Positions 23,591 through 35,077 are shown, numbered from the stretch's first letter. The stretch is 64,000 nucleotides of DNA from Gentiana macrophylla (GCA_026214975.1 JAOBSW010001150.1:62001-126000); one strand, 5' to 3'. The notes: generated by a model not told the origin, from the letters alone. Made by a program: numbers and translations.

Positions 23591-25403
23591 TTTCCTAATT
23601 TTTTTCCCTTAAATATCTGCCATTCGGCATATATAAAAATAAAAAATAAAAAATATTATTTTTTTTGGAAATAATTTATAACAGCCGTATATATAAATAA
23701 AAAAAGTTTTTATTTAATGATAATAAATTGGTTTTGTTTAATTAAAAAAAGGGTCTTTCTCCTCTCGGGTGTTCGTGGTTCGTGATCCGGCGGTTCGAGT
23801 TCAAGATTCGAAGATCAAGACTCGAAGACATAGATTAAGTTTTACTTTTCCTTAGAAAATAGTTAGTCGGGGGTACCAACGGTCCATCTCGGTGTTTACT
23901 TTTCGGTATAATTTTGTGTTTGATCAAGATTACGTGCTTATAACCGGAAAATTGCCACGACTTGTATCTTCATGATTCCACTCCAATGCATACACGTAGT
24001 TTTAATTTGAATTAAAATGAGCGTGTATAACTTTCGAATAATTAGTATGAATGCTTATTAATTTAATATGTGGTAATTAAATAATAAGTAGTTAATTATA
24101 AAGACCGAGGACCCGGGTTTTGTCAATCGTTATGATTTTAGTGATGGATTCTCGGTGAATCCCACTTGGATAAATCGTTGAGCTTTTCGGTGATGGCTTC
24201 TCTGTGAACCCACCTTAAACAGAAACAAGATTACGCTTTGGGTGACAATTTAGAAATCGGAGAATCTTAGTACATGGGTTGGAAATGGTCTAACTATGGT
24301 TGGCGAGTTCAAGCGAGCTTGGTCAATCGAATCCCTCCACGTGTGATATGCGTTCTGGTGATTCGACAGGACTTAGCATAGCCGATAAGCCTTTGGGCTA
24401 AGCGGGGCTTCTCTTGCGGATTGTCTGGCTATCACATATGTTCCAACGAATAAGACGGCATAGGCTTGCCTACCTAATCGACCCTGTTCGGAGTACTTTG
24501 ATTTATTGTTTCTTATTGTCAAGGCTGAAACCGTAATTAGTAAACCCACCACTTTTTCAAATTATTGAGTGGGAGCGGGGAAGGCGACAGCCAACCCCAC
24601 GGCCTCTACTATAGATGCAAGCACGTGAGAGAATGGTGACACCTCGTGCTGCTTTGATTTCGGCCCCCTTCATATGGTGTTCACCGCTATCAAAATTCAA
24701 CGCTTGGTCTCCGAAAGGATAGGATATCGGGTACTCGCCGGGTCACTGACCTGCCCCTCGTAGGCATGCTCGGGGCGTACTCTGAGATCTGATATAGTAG
24801 GTCACACTCTTTATGGATATTTTTGAAATATCTAGGCTAGAAAAAGGAAGGTAATCAATGATTAAGGTCCGGGATGTCTGATTCCCGTAAGATGTTTGTT
24901 TCTCGATGCTTAATCATTGAGAGAGATTGTCTCAGTTTAACCATCATAGTGCTGATATCGACCATCTCGGACAGTACTGTGTGAGGTTAAATATTTGGAA
25001 TGGTAGGATAAACTTTTTTTTATATAGTTTATTATTCCTAAAATAAATCTAGTAGTGAAAATTTATTTTTGAATTTAACTTTACTGTCTTTTTATTTACA
25101 ACTAAATCTCTAGGTTACTAAATTTGTTAGTAATAGGACTTCATTAAAAATGTGGAAAGTAACAAGTGCGTTGTAATTATCAAACAATGCGTTAATTTTT
25201 CAAGATTTATTCTCTTAAGCCTTTAAAAACTTAAGTGGCATAGTATAGGTATGTCACGGGTGTCACTCGTGTTGAGCGAGAGATGACCATACTTAGTTTA
25301 CAAAAGATGACATAGGGCTATCATATAAAATTCATTTAGTGAATTTCAAAGTTTAATTACACAACAAATTTCTAAATTGAAAAATTGGAAAATCATATAC
25401 ATA

Positions 25404-25763
25404 AGGCGTTGCTATTTAGGCGGTATTTGGAACCGATAAACTAGTAGGAGCCTTAGTCTTATGATTTGTTGTTTTTACGAATCATTAGAAATGTGTAATA
25501 GATTTACGCACAGGAGTTTCTCCATTTATTAGAAATACTAGAATAAAGCGTTGCTAGTTAGGCAGTATTTGGGGCGATAAACTAGTGGGAGCTTAGTTAC
25601 GAGTGATTTTCTAATCTTTGAAAAATCATACATACAAAGTGTTGCTAGTTAGGCGGTATTTGGAACCGATAAACTAGTGGGAGCTTTATTATGATCTATC
25701 AAACCATTCGATACAAAGTGTTGCTAGTTAGGCGGTATTTGGAACCGATAAACTAGTAGGAGC
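25404..25763 (+). repeat. Four 49 bp repeats containing a PPT-like end
   Basis: Copies lie at 25404-25452, 25545-25592, 25636-25684 and 25715-25763. They share GTTGCTAGTTAGGCGGTATT and end AACTAGTGGGAGC (or TAGGAGC). Spacers are unrelated. The ACTAGTGGGAG end recurs singly at about 26122, closer to the right LTR, where it could act as a polypurine tract. Confidence 0.85.
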
Positions 25764-26237
25764 GTTGGTCTTATGATTTGACGATTAGAAAAAATCGATA
25801 GTCCAAGCAAGTAACTTTGAACATCCCGCAATTCAAGAGTAGTGTCTACTCAAGCGAACTACTAGTTCAAGATTTGTTTCCATCTAAGGAAAGTCGAGAA
25901 TGGGAAAGAAACGTTTATTCGTGTTTGTCGTCTAAACTAAGTAGTTTTAAGGCTAAACCGGAAAATTAATAAATTGGAAATTAGAGGATAAGGAAAGTGA
26001 TTTGGATCAGCGACCAATGCATCTAGAAATTTTCTCGAAAGCTAAAGTTCTTTGGAAGAACTAGGTTTCTTTGCATTAAACGATAAATAAAATAGACAAC
26101 GGGCAGTTATTTTAGATAGACTAGTGGGAGTGATATAAGAAAATGAATCTCGGATTCAATTCTTGAGTATAACAGAAAATTTATTTCTGTTTTTTCGGAC
26201 TGTCGGTAATAGGGTACCTAGTGGGGCATTTACATAA

Positions 26238-26272
26238 TATTAGGTGTAGTGCCCGAAAGACAATTATGTAAT
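26238..26272 (+). repeat. 35 bp tandem duplication of the LTR start
   Basis: The first 35 bases of the LTR occur twice in a row, at 26238-26272 and again from 26273. The first copy begins TATTAGG and the second TGTTAGG. Confidence 0.9.
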
Positions 26273-27772
26273 TGTTAGGTGTAGTGCCCGAAAGACAATT
26301 ATGTAATTGTTTTAGGACAGAATTAATAATTCATCTTATTATATGCATGTGTGCTTATGATTAAGACACTACTGAAAACCCTAAGTACCTCGTTTATGTA
26401 ATCACATAACTCAGTGTATGGCTATACACAAGAGGATTGAGTTAGTGAGATGTACTCAAAATTAACTTACTCCGTAGCGTTGATTAATCTGAGTACGGGT
26501 CTCCTGATTAATATGCTAATAATGTGCCCAGAACACTTTACGGTGTGGCGGTCTTATCGATTTATCGGTACCTAGTGGGGCATTTATATATGATGATAAT
26601 CATATAAATTTGGACCGATTTGATTTGAGTTCTTGATATAATTCCGTAATCGAGAAGTCTTATCGAATCACAAGATGATCATATATGGATTAATCTCAAT
26701 CTTGAGGTGATCACTGAGACAAGCTGCTTAGGCGGGGTAGAGTTTAATGTGTTAGTAAGGATCACTTAGTAGTATGTGGTCCAACACTTCTCGTTGGCTC
26801 TATTCTAGAATGAGTGAGTAGTCCGTGTTATCACGAGATATGGAATCCATTCCTTCCTCGGGAAGTAGCAGACATTCCCTTATTTGTTAACCATAGAAAC
26901 TGATCGATCGGCCGAGTTCATATTATATTAGATGTGAACTAATTGATCACTAGGGGGTTAATGGGAAATAAGGTTAATATGTTTCGAGAAGGGTTTACGG
27001 AAATATCCCGAATCGAAGTGAGCGATCTATGGAGGATTTATCCGTATGTAATGATTATATCGGTGGGCGCTTTCGACTAATAAATTGAGTGTAAGTTATC
27101 TATATTCGATAGATTTTGATTTCGGGTTTGTGGTGGTGTATTCCCGGAATTAATAGGTTGGATATAATTATTACATCGATGAATAATTTTTATTCGATTT
27201 ATTGTAGCTCTTTGAATATAGGTCCATGGTCTCCAACGTGGCTCCCAAAATAGCATAATTAGTTTTCTCGTCGTTTCACCTCAATTATAATTAAATAGTG
27301 GATTGGGCTATTTAATTTGATATGTGGATTAATTGTTTAGTTGGACTAGATAATTAAATACATGGAAAAGAATTTTTTCGTGGACTCGGCCCAATATGTG
27401 TGTAAAATGTGTGGCCTTTATTTCTAGGGTATTTGGGGCGCATTTTTTGTCACATAATTATTATGAAATTAGTTTACTTGGATAATTATTTAATGTGTGA
27501 TTTATCTTTTATTTGTTAATTGATAATTCATGGAATATTGGATAATAATATGATTTTTCCTAATTTATTTGGGATAATCATTTTATTTATCTTTTATTTG
27601 GAATAAGGATTAATGTAATAATTATCTCTTAATTATTTAATCCTTGGAGGACAAGGATTACTCTCTATATAAAGAGAGTTCTCCGAGCCTTTTGACACAA
27701 CATACATCACGCCTATTTCATAAGAATATAGCTTGGAATTTTCGGCTATAGTTCTTTGGTTTCGAGTTGGAT
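26273..27772 (+). repeat. LARD 3' LTR, truncated
   Basis: It starts TGTTAGGTGTAGTGCCCG and parallels 21316-22825. It then breaks at TTCGAGTTGGA and passes into the Athila protease frame. About 340 bases including the CA end are missing. The TATA box and its palindrome (27638-27660) are kept. Confidence 0.88.
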
Positions 27773-28309
27773 TAATTCTTTTATATCTTTATGTTGTTGA
27801 AGTTCATTGACCATTTGGTCAATAGAATCCAACTTGTAACATGCATCCTTAGTATCATCCGCTTGTCTTGTAGTGTCAAACACATTGAAGACTACATTAT
27901 CTTCATTTAAGCATAATACCAATTCTCCTTTGTGAACATCAATTAGCGTTTCACTAGTGGCCAAGAAGGGTCTTCCCAAAATCATGGGCACTTCGTAATT
28001 TGCTTCCATATCTATCACGACAAACTCGACTGGAAACACAAACTTGTCAACTCTTACTAGCACAGCTTCTACCACTCCACAAGGTTCCTTGACCGTACGG
28101 TCAGCTAGTTGTAGAGTGATGGAAGTCTTATTTAGCTCCCTTATACCAAGCTTTCGAAAGATAGATAATGGCATCAAATTCACGCTCGCTCCTAAATCAC
28201 ATAGCGCCTTGTTCAAACATACGTTACCTATAGTGCGGGAATGAGAAACTTCCCGGATCTTTACATTTTGTAGGCAATTTATGTTGAAGAGCGGCTGAGC
28301 ACTCTTCAT
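27746..28309 (-). pseudogene. Athila-like aspartic protease
   Basis: The 187-residue frame encodes the retrotransposon protease: CDLGASVNLMPLSIFRKLGI is the active-site region (DLGAS, catalytic Asp), and VPMILGRPFLATSETLIDV holds the flap-distal ILGRPFL signature. The last nine residues before the stop are coded by LARD LTR sequence (27746-27772), so the true frame was cut at 27773. RT lies beyond the LARD at 21190. The upstream end overlaps the gag frame in another phase, consistent with a single original gag-pol frame plus a frameshift. Confidence 0.88.
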
Positions 28310-28937
28310 TTAGGGAAATGGTCTCTAAGTCTAAGAGTTTCCTCTTAGTAGAGACAGCACCTTTAAAGAACTTGGCGTACTCAGGCATTTCAGCAAGGGC
28401 TTCTACCAAAGGTATATTAATTTGTAGTTTCCTAAACATATCAATGAATTTCTTATACATTGTATCATCAACTTTAGGCTTAGATTTGCATGCAGGAAAA
28501 GGTAAAGTTGAAGGGTCGATAGAAATAGTAGTAGGAAACTTACTTGTACGCTCAGCACTATTAGTAGCAGGTTCCTTCACAGTATCTTGCACAAGCAAGG
28601 TTCCCGAATTAATTGTTTCAGCCTCTGGCTCACCATCCCAACTTTCTATGATTTTATCCTTGTCTTTCAGGGTTGGTGGAGACAGTGCTTTCCCACTCCT
28701 AGTCATTATCGCATTCAAATCCTTAGGATTCTTATATGTGTTACTCGGCAATCCACCAGGAGGTCTAGTTGAAACTTGTTCAGCTAGTTGACCAATTTGG
28801 TGAGAGAGATTCTGGACTAGGGCTTCTTGATTGGTTACCTTCATGTTGTTCTTTTGACAATATTGGCTAAAGTTAGTAGCCACATCGGTCATAAATTTTG
28901 ACAATTGTCCCATGTTGTCAGTCACGACATTGCTCAT
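28224..28937 (-). pseudogene. Athila gag C-terminal half
   Basis: A 237-residue frame: NQEALVQNLSHQIGQLAEQ followed by NPKDLNAIMTRSGK are typical of the Athila gag-to-protease connector, then FRKLQINIPLVEALAEMPEYAKF and LNEECSAALQHKLPTKCKDP precede the protease. No CCHC knuckle is visible in it. Frames between 28937 and 29391 are broken by stops. Confidence 0.82.
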
Positions 28938-29390
28938 CTTTTCAATCGCAGCTTCCCAACCAAAGTTTTAGTTTGCTGGGGTGCATAAGTGTTAAAGGTA
29001 TGCAGGCTGCTCTCCTTTATTTGAGTCACCATATCGGAATCAAGGTTGGTCATGATTCGGTTTGTAACCTCCATATTGGTTCCCTTGTCTTCAAACATAG
29101 TTGGCTTCTTTAGTACCAGCATTCTAGATTTGATTGATCATCTCAATCCCATTTCCATTCTCTACTCTTGCCATCCTCTCTTGCATTCCATCCACCTTAG
29201 TGTTGATAAGCGATAGTTGCTGTAGGATCTTAGTTGATGCACTTTCTTCAAACATATTAGCGGTCATCTTCACGGTTGCTCTATCATTGCCTCCCCATTG
29301 AATGCTCCATTGCTGGAGGCATCTACACTTATCTTCTCCGTCTCTCTCAATCCATGGTTAAAAGTTTGCATTAAAAGCCATAATGTGATA

Positions 29391-29747
29391 TCATGATGCC
29401 CTCCTCATGGATTCCTTAAAGCGTTCCCAGGCTTGATCAAAACTCTCATCAGCTTGCTGCTTAAACCCTAAGATGTCTTGGAGTAACCTAAAGGTCTTTC
29501 CTAGAGGAAAGTACTTATTCATGAACTTTTGCCGCAGTTCCTCCCAAGTCTTGATTGATCTAGCCGTTAAAGAGAGAAGCCATTGCTTAGCTTTATCCTT
29601 TAGAGTGAAAGGAAAAAGCTTAAGCCTAATGTTACCCTCCGGGATTAGTTCTGGCTTCACCGTGCTAACGATCTCTAAGAAATTCCTCACATGAACGCCA
29701 GGATCCTCATTCAAGATACCATGAAAAGTGGAATAGTTTGTCACCAT
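29391..29747 (-). pseudogene. Athila gag capsid domain
   Basis: A 118-residue frame with the retrotransposon gag domain: GILNEDPGVHVRNFLEI, LFPFTLKDKAKQWLLSL, TWEELRQKFMNKYFPLGKT and ESFDQAWERFKE. It builds the particle shell. A frameshift near 29750-29800 separates it from the N-terminal frame. Confidence 0.88.
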
Positions 29748-29797
29748 TTGAATGACATTAGGTCTCGGGTGATAAACCTCCGCAGCATCTTCAGGTG

Positions 29798-30085
29798 CTA
29801 CGATAGCGGGAATGAATTATTCAATAGTAGGCGTTGCATAGCTTTACAAAATCGCCTTTCTCCTGCAGCGACATCTTGATTAGGAATATTCACATTGTTA
29901 TTATTATTGATTACCTGATTAGGGTTGACGGGATTTTGCAGTCCGTTCTCCATTTCAGACTCAGTACTCACAGAATAGTTTGTTTCCTCAGATTCGTACC
30001 TAATTGGTTCACTTTGGCTAGGCAATTCCGCTAACCTTGATTCGATTTCCTCTAGACTTCTTCCTGATCCTTCTCCTTTATGCAA
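29798..30085 (-). pseudogene. Athila gag N-terminal region
   Basis: A 95-residue frame preceding the capsid domain; acidic/polar with an Asn run (INNNNNVN). Its position about 570 bases from the PBS fits a gag start with a long leader. An overlapping 94-residue frame at 30052-30336 has a hydrophobic segment but lies in the leader and is probably fortuitous. Confidence 0.6.
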
Positions 30086-30654
30086 CTTATTGTTTTTCCT
30101 TGCGAATTTCTCGATCTCGGGGTGGTAAGTCTCAAGTGGTGCCCTAGAAGCGTACTACAAGATAAAAACAACACTAAACAATCAGAAACTGCAAAGGCTA
30201 AAGCCTTTGACTGACTCAAAATTAGACAAGAATAACTGGACTCGAGCAGGCAGAAGAATAACACTGGACTCAGAGCGGGCGAGAAGAGAACAAAGATTTC
30301 GAGAATCAGTGAGGTTCGCTCAGGTGAGATACTCAAATGGCTTCAGTAAAGCTGTCTTTCTCTTTGGGGCCAGGAAGTTTCTTTTCGTTCGATTTTTAAA
30401 TACTCTATAAAATAAACACTAAAGCGAGACACCTTTGCGAGCGAGCGATGCAAAAATTTCCATAAAAGCGAGGTTGGCTCCAAGTGCTGGATGCCTCACA
30501 CCTAGCGAAAAGTCTTGATTTTAGGTTTGATTGAGATCTATTCTCTGAATATTTCCTATTAATTCTATGCTATAAAAATTAAATAAACAGACAATATTCA
30601 AAGTATTTATGAATCTACTTTTAATAAAATATGCTATACTTAATTTAATGACTC

Positions 30655-30675
30655 GAGTCCCCGGCAACGGCGCCA
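30655..30675 (-). other. Primer-binding site, tRNA-Asp
   Basis: The minus strand reads TGGCGCCGTTGCCGGGGACT, complementary to the 3' end of plant tRNA-Asp, the usual primer of Athila/Tat-type elements. It lies 6 bases from the LTR end. Confidence 0.9.
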
Positions 30676-30681
30676 AAAACA

Positions 30682-31952
30682 TGATGGGGGTCAAGTTAAA
30701 TTTATAACTTGATCTACACAACCAACTAGCAAGAGTACTAGGTACAATTGCAGTATAGCTAGATAGAGTCAAGGTCGATCCCTCAGATACTCGAATTAAA
30801 CAAGTATAACGTATTAAACTAAAGTAAATTAAGGGCGGTCTACGACCAACTATAATCGAAGAATAAAAAGATAGAAAACACTAGACTAACAATACGACAA
30901 TAGTATTTTTATGGTTTTTATAAGACTCTTAAGAAAGCGGTATTCATAACACTAGTAGTAATTACTCCCCGATATATGTATATCAAAGCCGAGACAAATT
31001 ATATTATTGCTCTACGGGGTCATCCCCTTGTATAGATCTAGATCCGGGTAGGACTAAACCCTATGTTGTTTACAAGACTTTACGGGTAGGTCTCCATCTT
31101 ATATAATAAAACATACTTTCAAAACTAGGGATGCCGGTATAAACCGTACACCTTATCTAGGCAACTAGCTTTTGAGTGCGGTGGCACACCTCTAGACAAT
31201 CGATTATTACGTGTCCTAATTAACATTCCACTTTTAGGATTTATGTTAATTTATGATGACGATATAATAAGTTGATCAGGTTTATTACTCGTTTTTATGA
31301 CAATCAGATAACCAGACGTAGCCAATGTCGTTCACAGAAAATACCTAGAATCTAAGTGGCTAGCTCCAGCCGTAAAGACCGTGGCTCCAGCTAGACCGGC
31401 GATTTGTTAAGTGGTTCGTTAATTACTCTATCGCGAAATCAATATATAAACGACTACTCCATAGCAAGATAAAATAGATCTACGAATAAAGATAGCATTT
31501 ATAAGTAGGCATTACCCTCGGACGATGGCGTGACTCCCACTCCTCGATGTGATCCTTAACCGGAGAATCTATCGACTCCGTAATGAAAGAATATAAAGAA
31601 AACAAAGAAAAACTATATAGATAATACAAGTGTATTGTATTTTGCTTTGTATATTTGGTGTGTGAAAAAATGTATGAATGGCGGCCTTATATAGGTGTTT
31701 CTGCCGACTAAAAACCTTCTAGAAACCCTAGGAAGTACTGTTTCGAAACCCTAAAGCGGCGGAGTACATTGATGATTTTGCCCGATAAAGCTAGGCGGTT
31801 TGACCAGCGAAATGGGTACTTAGCTCCAGCAAGCCCGGGCTTACGGACGGTTTCATTCACACTTCATTTTACTCCGTTCTATGATCCGTGCTATGTTGGG
31901 CTTCTTCAGTATTTCGCTCCAGATTTCCTTCCACTTCACTAGAGATTTTCCG
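30682..31952 (-). repeat. 5' LTR of Athila-like element, truncated
   Basis: The minus strand ends CTTGACCCCCATCA next to the PBS. A minus-strand TATATAA lies at about 31687-31693. It matches 16368-17103 over its U3 half. It stops at 31952, where copia RNase H sequence begins, so about 194 bases of its U3 start are missing. Confidence 0.85.
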
Positions 31953-32130
31953 GAATAGAAGAGGGACTGATTCCTATAATGTGTGATAATACAAGTGCAA
32001 TTTCTATAACTGACAATCCAGTTTTACACTCAAGAACCAAGCACATTGATGTGAGACATCAATTTATAAGGGATCATGTAGAGAAAAAAGGGCGTTCTGA
32101 TTCTCATGTTCCAGCGAAGATCGGTTCTTG
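31950..32130 (+). pseudogene. SIRE copy A: RNase H tail
   Basis: Starts abruptly after the Athila LTR with [20 protein letters not shown] and [19 protein letters not shown], the C-terminal end of copia RNase H (catalytic Asp in CDNTS). Upstream parts of copy A are deleted. It closely parallels copy B at 42051-42222. Confidence 0.85.
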
Positions 32131-32684
32131 ACATTTTACCAAACCTACGGACAAAGAAAGTTTGTTAAAGCGAGGCGAATTGGGGATTATTAAAGTTAGT
32201 TAAGTCGGTTTAAGATCGAGAGATTCATCAAATGGATTTATCTATGTCATGCTGGGTGCTCTCACTTGACTGATTAGTCAATGTCATCAACTATCTCAAA
32301 GCGACTAAGCCGAACTAAAGATTTGTGAGCTGTAGATTTGGTGAACTCGACACTTGTGTAAAAGCGATATAGGTTTTGAGTTTTAAGTCAAACAATTTCA
32401 ATAAAAGAACGGATAAAACCGACAACAGTTACATCGCAATTTATTACCGCTGTTTTTGTCAGAATTTGTAGCGTGTATACCCCCAATATGTCAGATAGTA
32501 CACATCGCAAACCATGATGGAATTTGAAAAGATTGTACAAATCTTTCTGCAAGAACGTGGAGCAAATCACCAACCGTCCCACTCTTATATATACAACCGT
32601 CCTCCTACTCTCTCCTTACAAAAGAAAAATCAAACATTTTCCTCTCTAAAATCAGCCATAAATTTTCTCTTAAACTATTTCAAA
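32131..32684 (+). other. SIRE copy A: RNase H to env-like spacer
   Basis: A 550 bp non-coding spacer conserved with copy B (42223-42800). It ends in TATATATA (32586-32593), a CT-rich leader and the env-like ATG. Confidence 0.6.
32586..32593 (+). promoter_or_regulatory. Candidate internal promoter TATA box before env-like ORF (copy A)
   Basis: TATATATA lies 99 bases before the env-like ATG (32685) and is followed by CCTCCTACTCTCTCC, a pyrimidine patch. Copy B has the same layout at 42682. Confidence 0.45.
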
Positions 32685-35077
32685 ATGGCAGCTTCAATAC
32701 AAACTCAAAACGAAAGGTTGATTGCCACACTTGATCGTTCACACTCCAGAGAATTTGAAGAGATGTGTGGTAATACTCTTCTCTCCAGTCATATAAGCGA
32801 GAAGATAGGAAGATTACAAGGTTTGAAGAACCTGCTGGAAGCAGAATTGCAGCAAGATATGGACTTGGAAGGTCTACTACAATTATGGGAAAATATGAAG
32901 TTGGTGAAGAACTCTTTGCTAACAAGAGTTCGTGGACAGAAGATTTTTGTCAATGAAGACATTATCTGACAGCTTTTTGGTTTCAATGATCCCTTGGTGA
33001 AATCAATTGACCTAGCACATACGCCACTCCAACTTGAGTGCCTTTTTAGTCGATTTGGTTTCAAAGCAACGATGAGCGATCGATACACATATTAAGGACC
33101 TCAAACCTGAATTTGGTCTTCTTAGCAGATGGATCAGCAGACATGCCATCAGACAACACAAAGGGCTAAATAAATTAACCGAAGATGGTATTCACTTGAT
33201 GAACATTATTTGGGATGGGCTTGAGTTTAATTGGGCTGGATACATTTTCAATCAAATCAAGCAGCAACACTTGGCTGAACTAGCAAGTGTCGGTAGAGCC
33301 CCATCTTTGAAGGAAGACAAGCGAGAGGCGATTTATTGAAGAAATCACTTAGCTTAGTAATTCAATATTATTTGGAAAGACTCAGTGGTGGGAAGAAGAA
33401 AACACAAACTACTATTGCATCTACAACCACTAGACAAGTTACAACAATTGCAAGTTCAACGAGGAAGACTTCCCAACCTGAAGCCATTAGGCAAACTGTG
33501 TCTCACCAGATTGCTCAACAAAAAGGAATTAAAAGGAAAGCTGAGATATAGGGAGAAAAGTAAGTTTGCAAATGTTTGTTCCCAGGTACTTCAAGTCAGT
33601 CAGCACCAACTGAGGGGGAACAACAACTGACAACTTAAAGCAGTAAGTTGAAGGCCTTGATTCCTGGAATTGTTTCTCACCTTCAACAGAAAATATCTGA
33701 GAAACAAGTTTCCGTTATGCATGTTGAGCAAGAGGAACAGGTAACTCAGCAACCAAAAGAGTTCATCTTCGATGATGAAAGGATCATCAAACTGATGAAG
33801 ATGAAGCTCAAAACTGAAGACTCTCATGAAGCAACTCTACCTAATGAGGAAAAACTATTGTTGGAGAAACTGGAAATACCAAATCTCTATGCCTTATTTC
33901 CAATGGAAGAGTTTCTCAACAACTGCTACAATAGATTCAAAGAGCTAGCCAAGGGAACTGAATCAACCACATCATCTATACCGAAGGAAGTTTTAAAGAA
34001 GAAAGATGATGATAAGGATGATAATTCAAGGAAGAAAGCTCATAAAAGTACAGTTTTGCAGTCAAACACTCAGCTTGAACAACAACCAGCGCAAACTGAT
34101 ACTAAGGCAAAAGAATTTCCAGTTGGAAATCAGACAACTGACAACTAAAAAGAAGAAACTAGAGCTGATGATAATCAGCAACTGATGATAATTGAAGATG
34201 CCAATCAATCTAAAATCCAAGAAATAGAAGAAGAAGACCCATCTGAGAAGCTTACAACAGAAGAATTGAGCAATGTACAAGAAGGCTTAAAAAATAAGCT
34301 CAACCAAAAGGACGACTTAAGTGGTCTTCTATCACACGTTTCCAGTTACTTGGATTACAGGAAGAAAACGGATGTGTCAACTCACTCTAAGTTGGATATT
34401 ATCAAGAAACCCACTTCAGATTCAGTTTCTGAGATTCTCAGTCTCAAGGAAAAACACGAAGTTACAACTATGGAAGACAAAGAAACTCATGCTCAAGCTG
34501 AATGGCACCGAAATCAACGCATTTATGTCCTGGAAACTCAGTTTAAAGAAGTTCTCACCTCCCAGAAGGATATGTCAACAAATCAACAGGCAACACATCA
34601 ACTAATCAATGAGTTGTATGATGCCAAAACGGGGGAAGTAGAAGAAGAAAAGATGAAGTTATGTGAAGAAAAACTGAAGCTTGAAGCTGAATTAATAGAA
34701 CTGAGAAAATGCAAGTCAGCAGTAGATCCTTTTGTTAGAGATATAGTAAAACACACTGATGAACAGCTCATTGCCAAGAACAGTCAGCCTAATGAAAGAA
34801 GAGCGACTCTGACAATGGATCTATGGATGAAATTTGTGCAAGATTACAGCCATGTCAAAGCTAAGTACAAGCACAAGAATTATGAGGAATCTCTTGCATA
34901 TTTCTTATCTGATGCTCTACACAGTCAGAAGATGGCACAGCACAAGAAGATCAAGGGAATTGATGAAAAACTTCAAATCAAAGATAAGAGAGAACAAATG
35001 AAAGCTGATGTTTCAAAATTTGAAGAATACTACAAGGGTGAAAGACATCTTCCTAAGTTACTTCTTTGGAGGAAGTT
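32685..35077 (+). pseudogene. SIRE copy A: env-like third ORF, 5' part
   Basis: Third ORF downstream of pol, typical of SIRE/Maximus copia elements; function unproven. The start at 32685 is chosen because MAAS is conserved with copy B. The surviving frames are 32514-32969 (containing ENMKLVKNSLLTRV), 33648-34148 (KMKLKTEDSHEATLP, ALFPMEEFLNNC, then a Lys/Asp-rich stretch) and 34185-35096 (charged, heptad-like, probably coiled coil; LTMDLWMKFVQDYSHVKAK). The frame runs until copy B's LTR at 35078 and resumes at 58721. No convincing membrane segment is visible. Several stops and frameshifts occur. Confidence 0.75.

Larger units (their letters stand above)
23127..26237 (+). other. LARD interior, non-coding
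   Basis: No frame with recognisable domains; the longest (23323-23523) has none. The interior holds an AT microsatellite at 23572-23590. A G+C-richer block at about 24340-24850 stands out from A+T-rich surroundings and could be a structured RNA or packaging region. Four spaced 49 bp repeats lie at 25404-25763. The last 40 bases (about 26198-26237) copy an internal LTR segment (compare 21606-21648). Confidence 0.6.
21316..27772 (+). mobile_element. LARD-like non-autonomous LTR retrotransposon
   Basis: A 6.5 kb insertion splits Athila protease from RT. It has a complete left LTR (21316-23112), a tRNA-Met PBS (23115-23126), a 3.1 kb interior with no domain-bearing frame, and a right LTR (26273-27772) missing its last roughly 340 bases. 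Long LTRs plus a conserved non-coding interior fit the LARD class, mobilised by proteins of another element. The right end fuses directly to the protease frame without a CA end, so its target duplication is lost. The solo LTR at 12369-14197 is from the same family. Confidence 0.85.
16373..31952 (-). mobile_element. Athila-like Ty3/gypsy element, nested and truncated at both LTRs
   Basis: Reading the minus strand from right to left: 5' LTR (30682-31952), tRNA-Asp PBS (30655-30675), gag (about 30085-28224), protease (28309-27773), RT/RNase H (21190-19444), integrase (19425-18730), a 1.4 kb non-coding tail, PPT (17298-17313) and 3' LTR (17297-16373). A LARD (21316-27772) interrupts it. The left LTR lacks its R/U5 part and the right LTR lacks its U3 start, so neither is complete. 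Athila affiliation rests on the RT wording, tRNA-Asp priming and the long 3' tail. Confidence 0.85.

Noticed and set aside
25404..25763. Spaced repeats considered as a CRISPR-like array
   Set aside because: Only four units of 49 bp, variable unrelated spacers of 30-92 bp, inside a plant LTR retrotransposon and with no cas genes.
28318..28791. 157-residue plus-strand frame
   Set aside because: Antisense shadow of the Athila gag C-terminal frame.
30052..30336. 94-residue minus-strand frame with a hydrophobic segment
   Set aside because: Lies in the gag leader, overlaps the gag start in another phase, and matches nothing I know.
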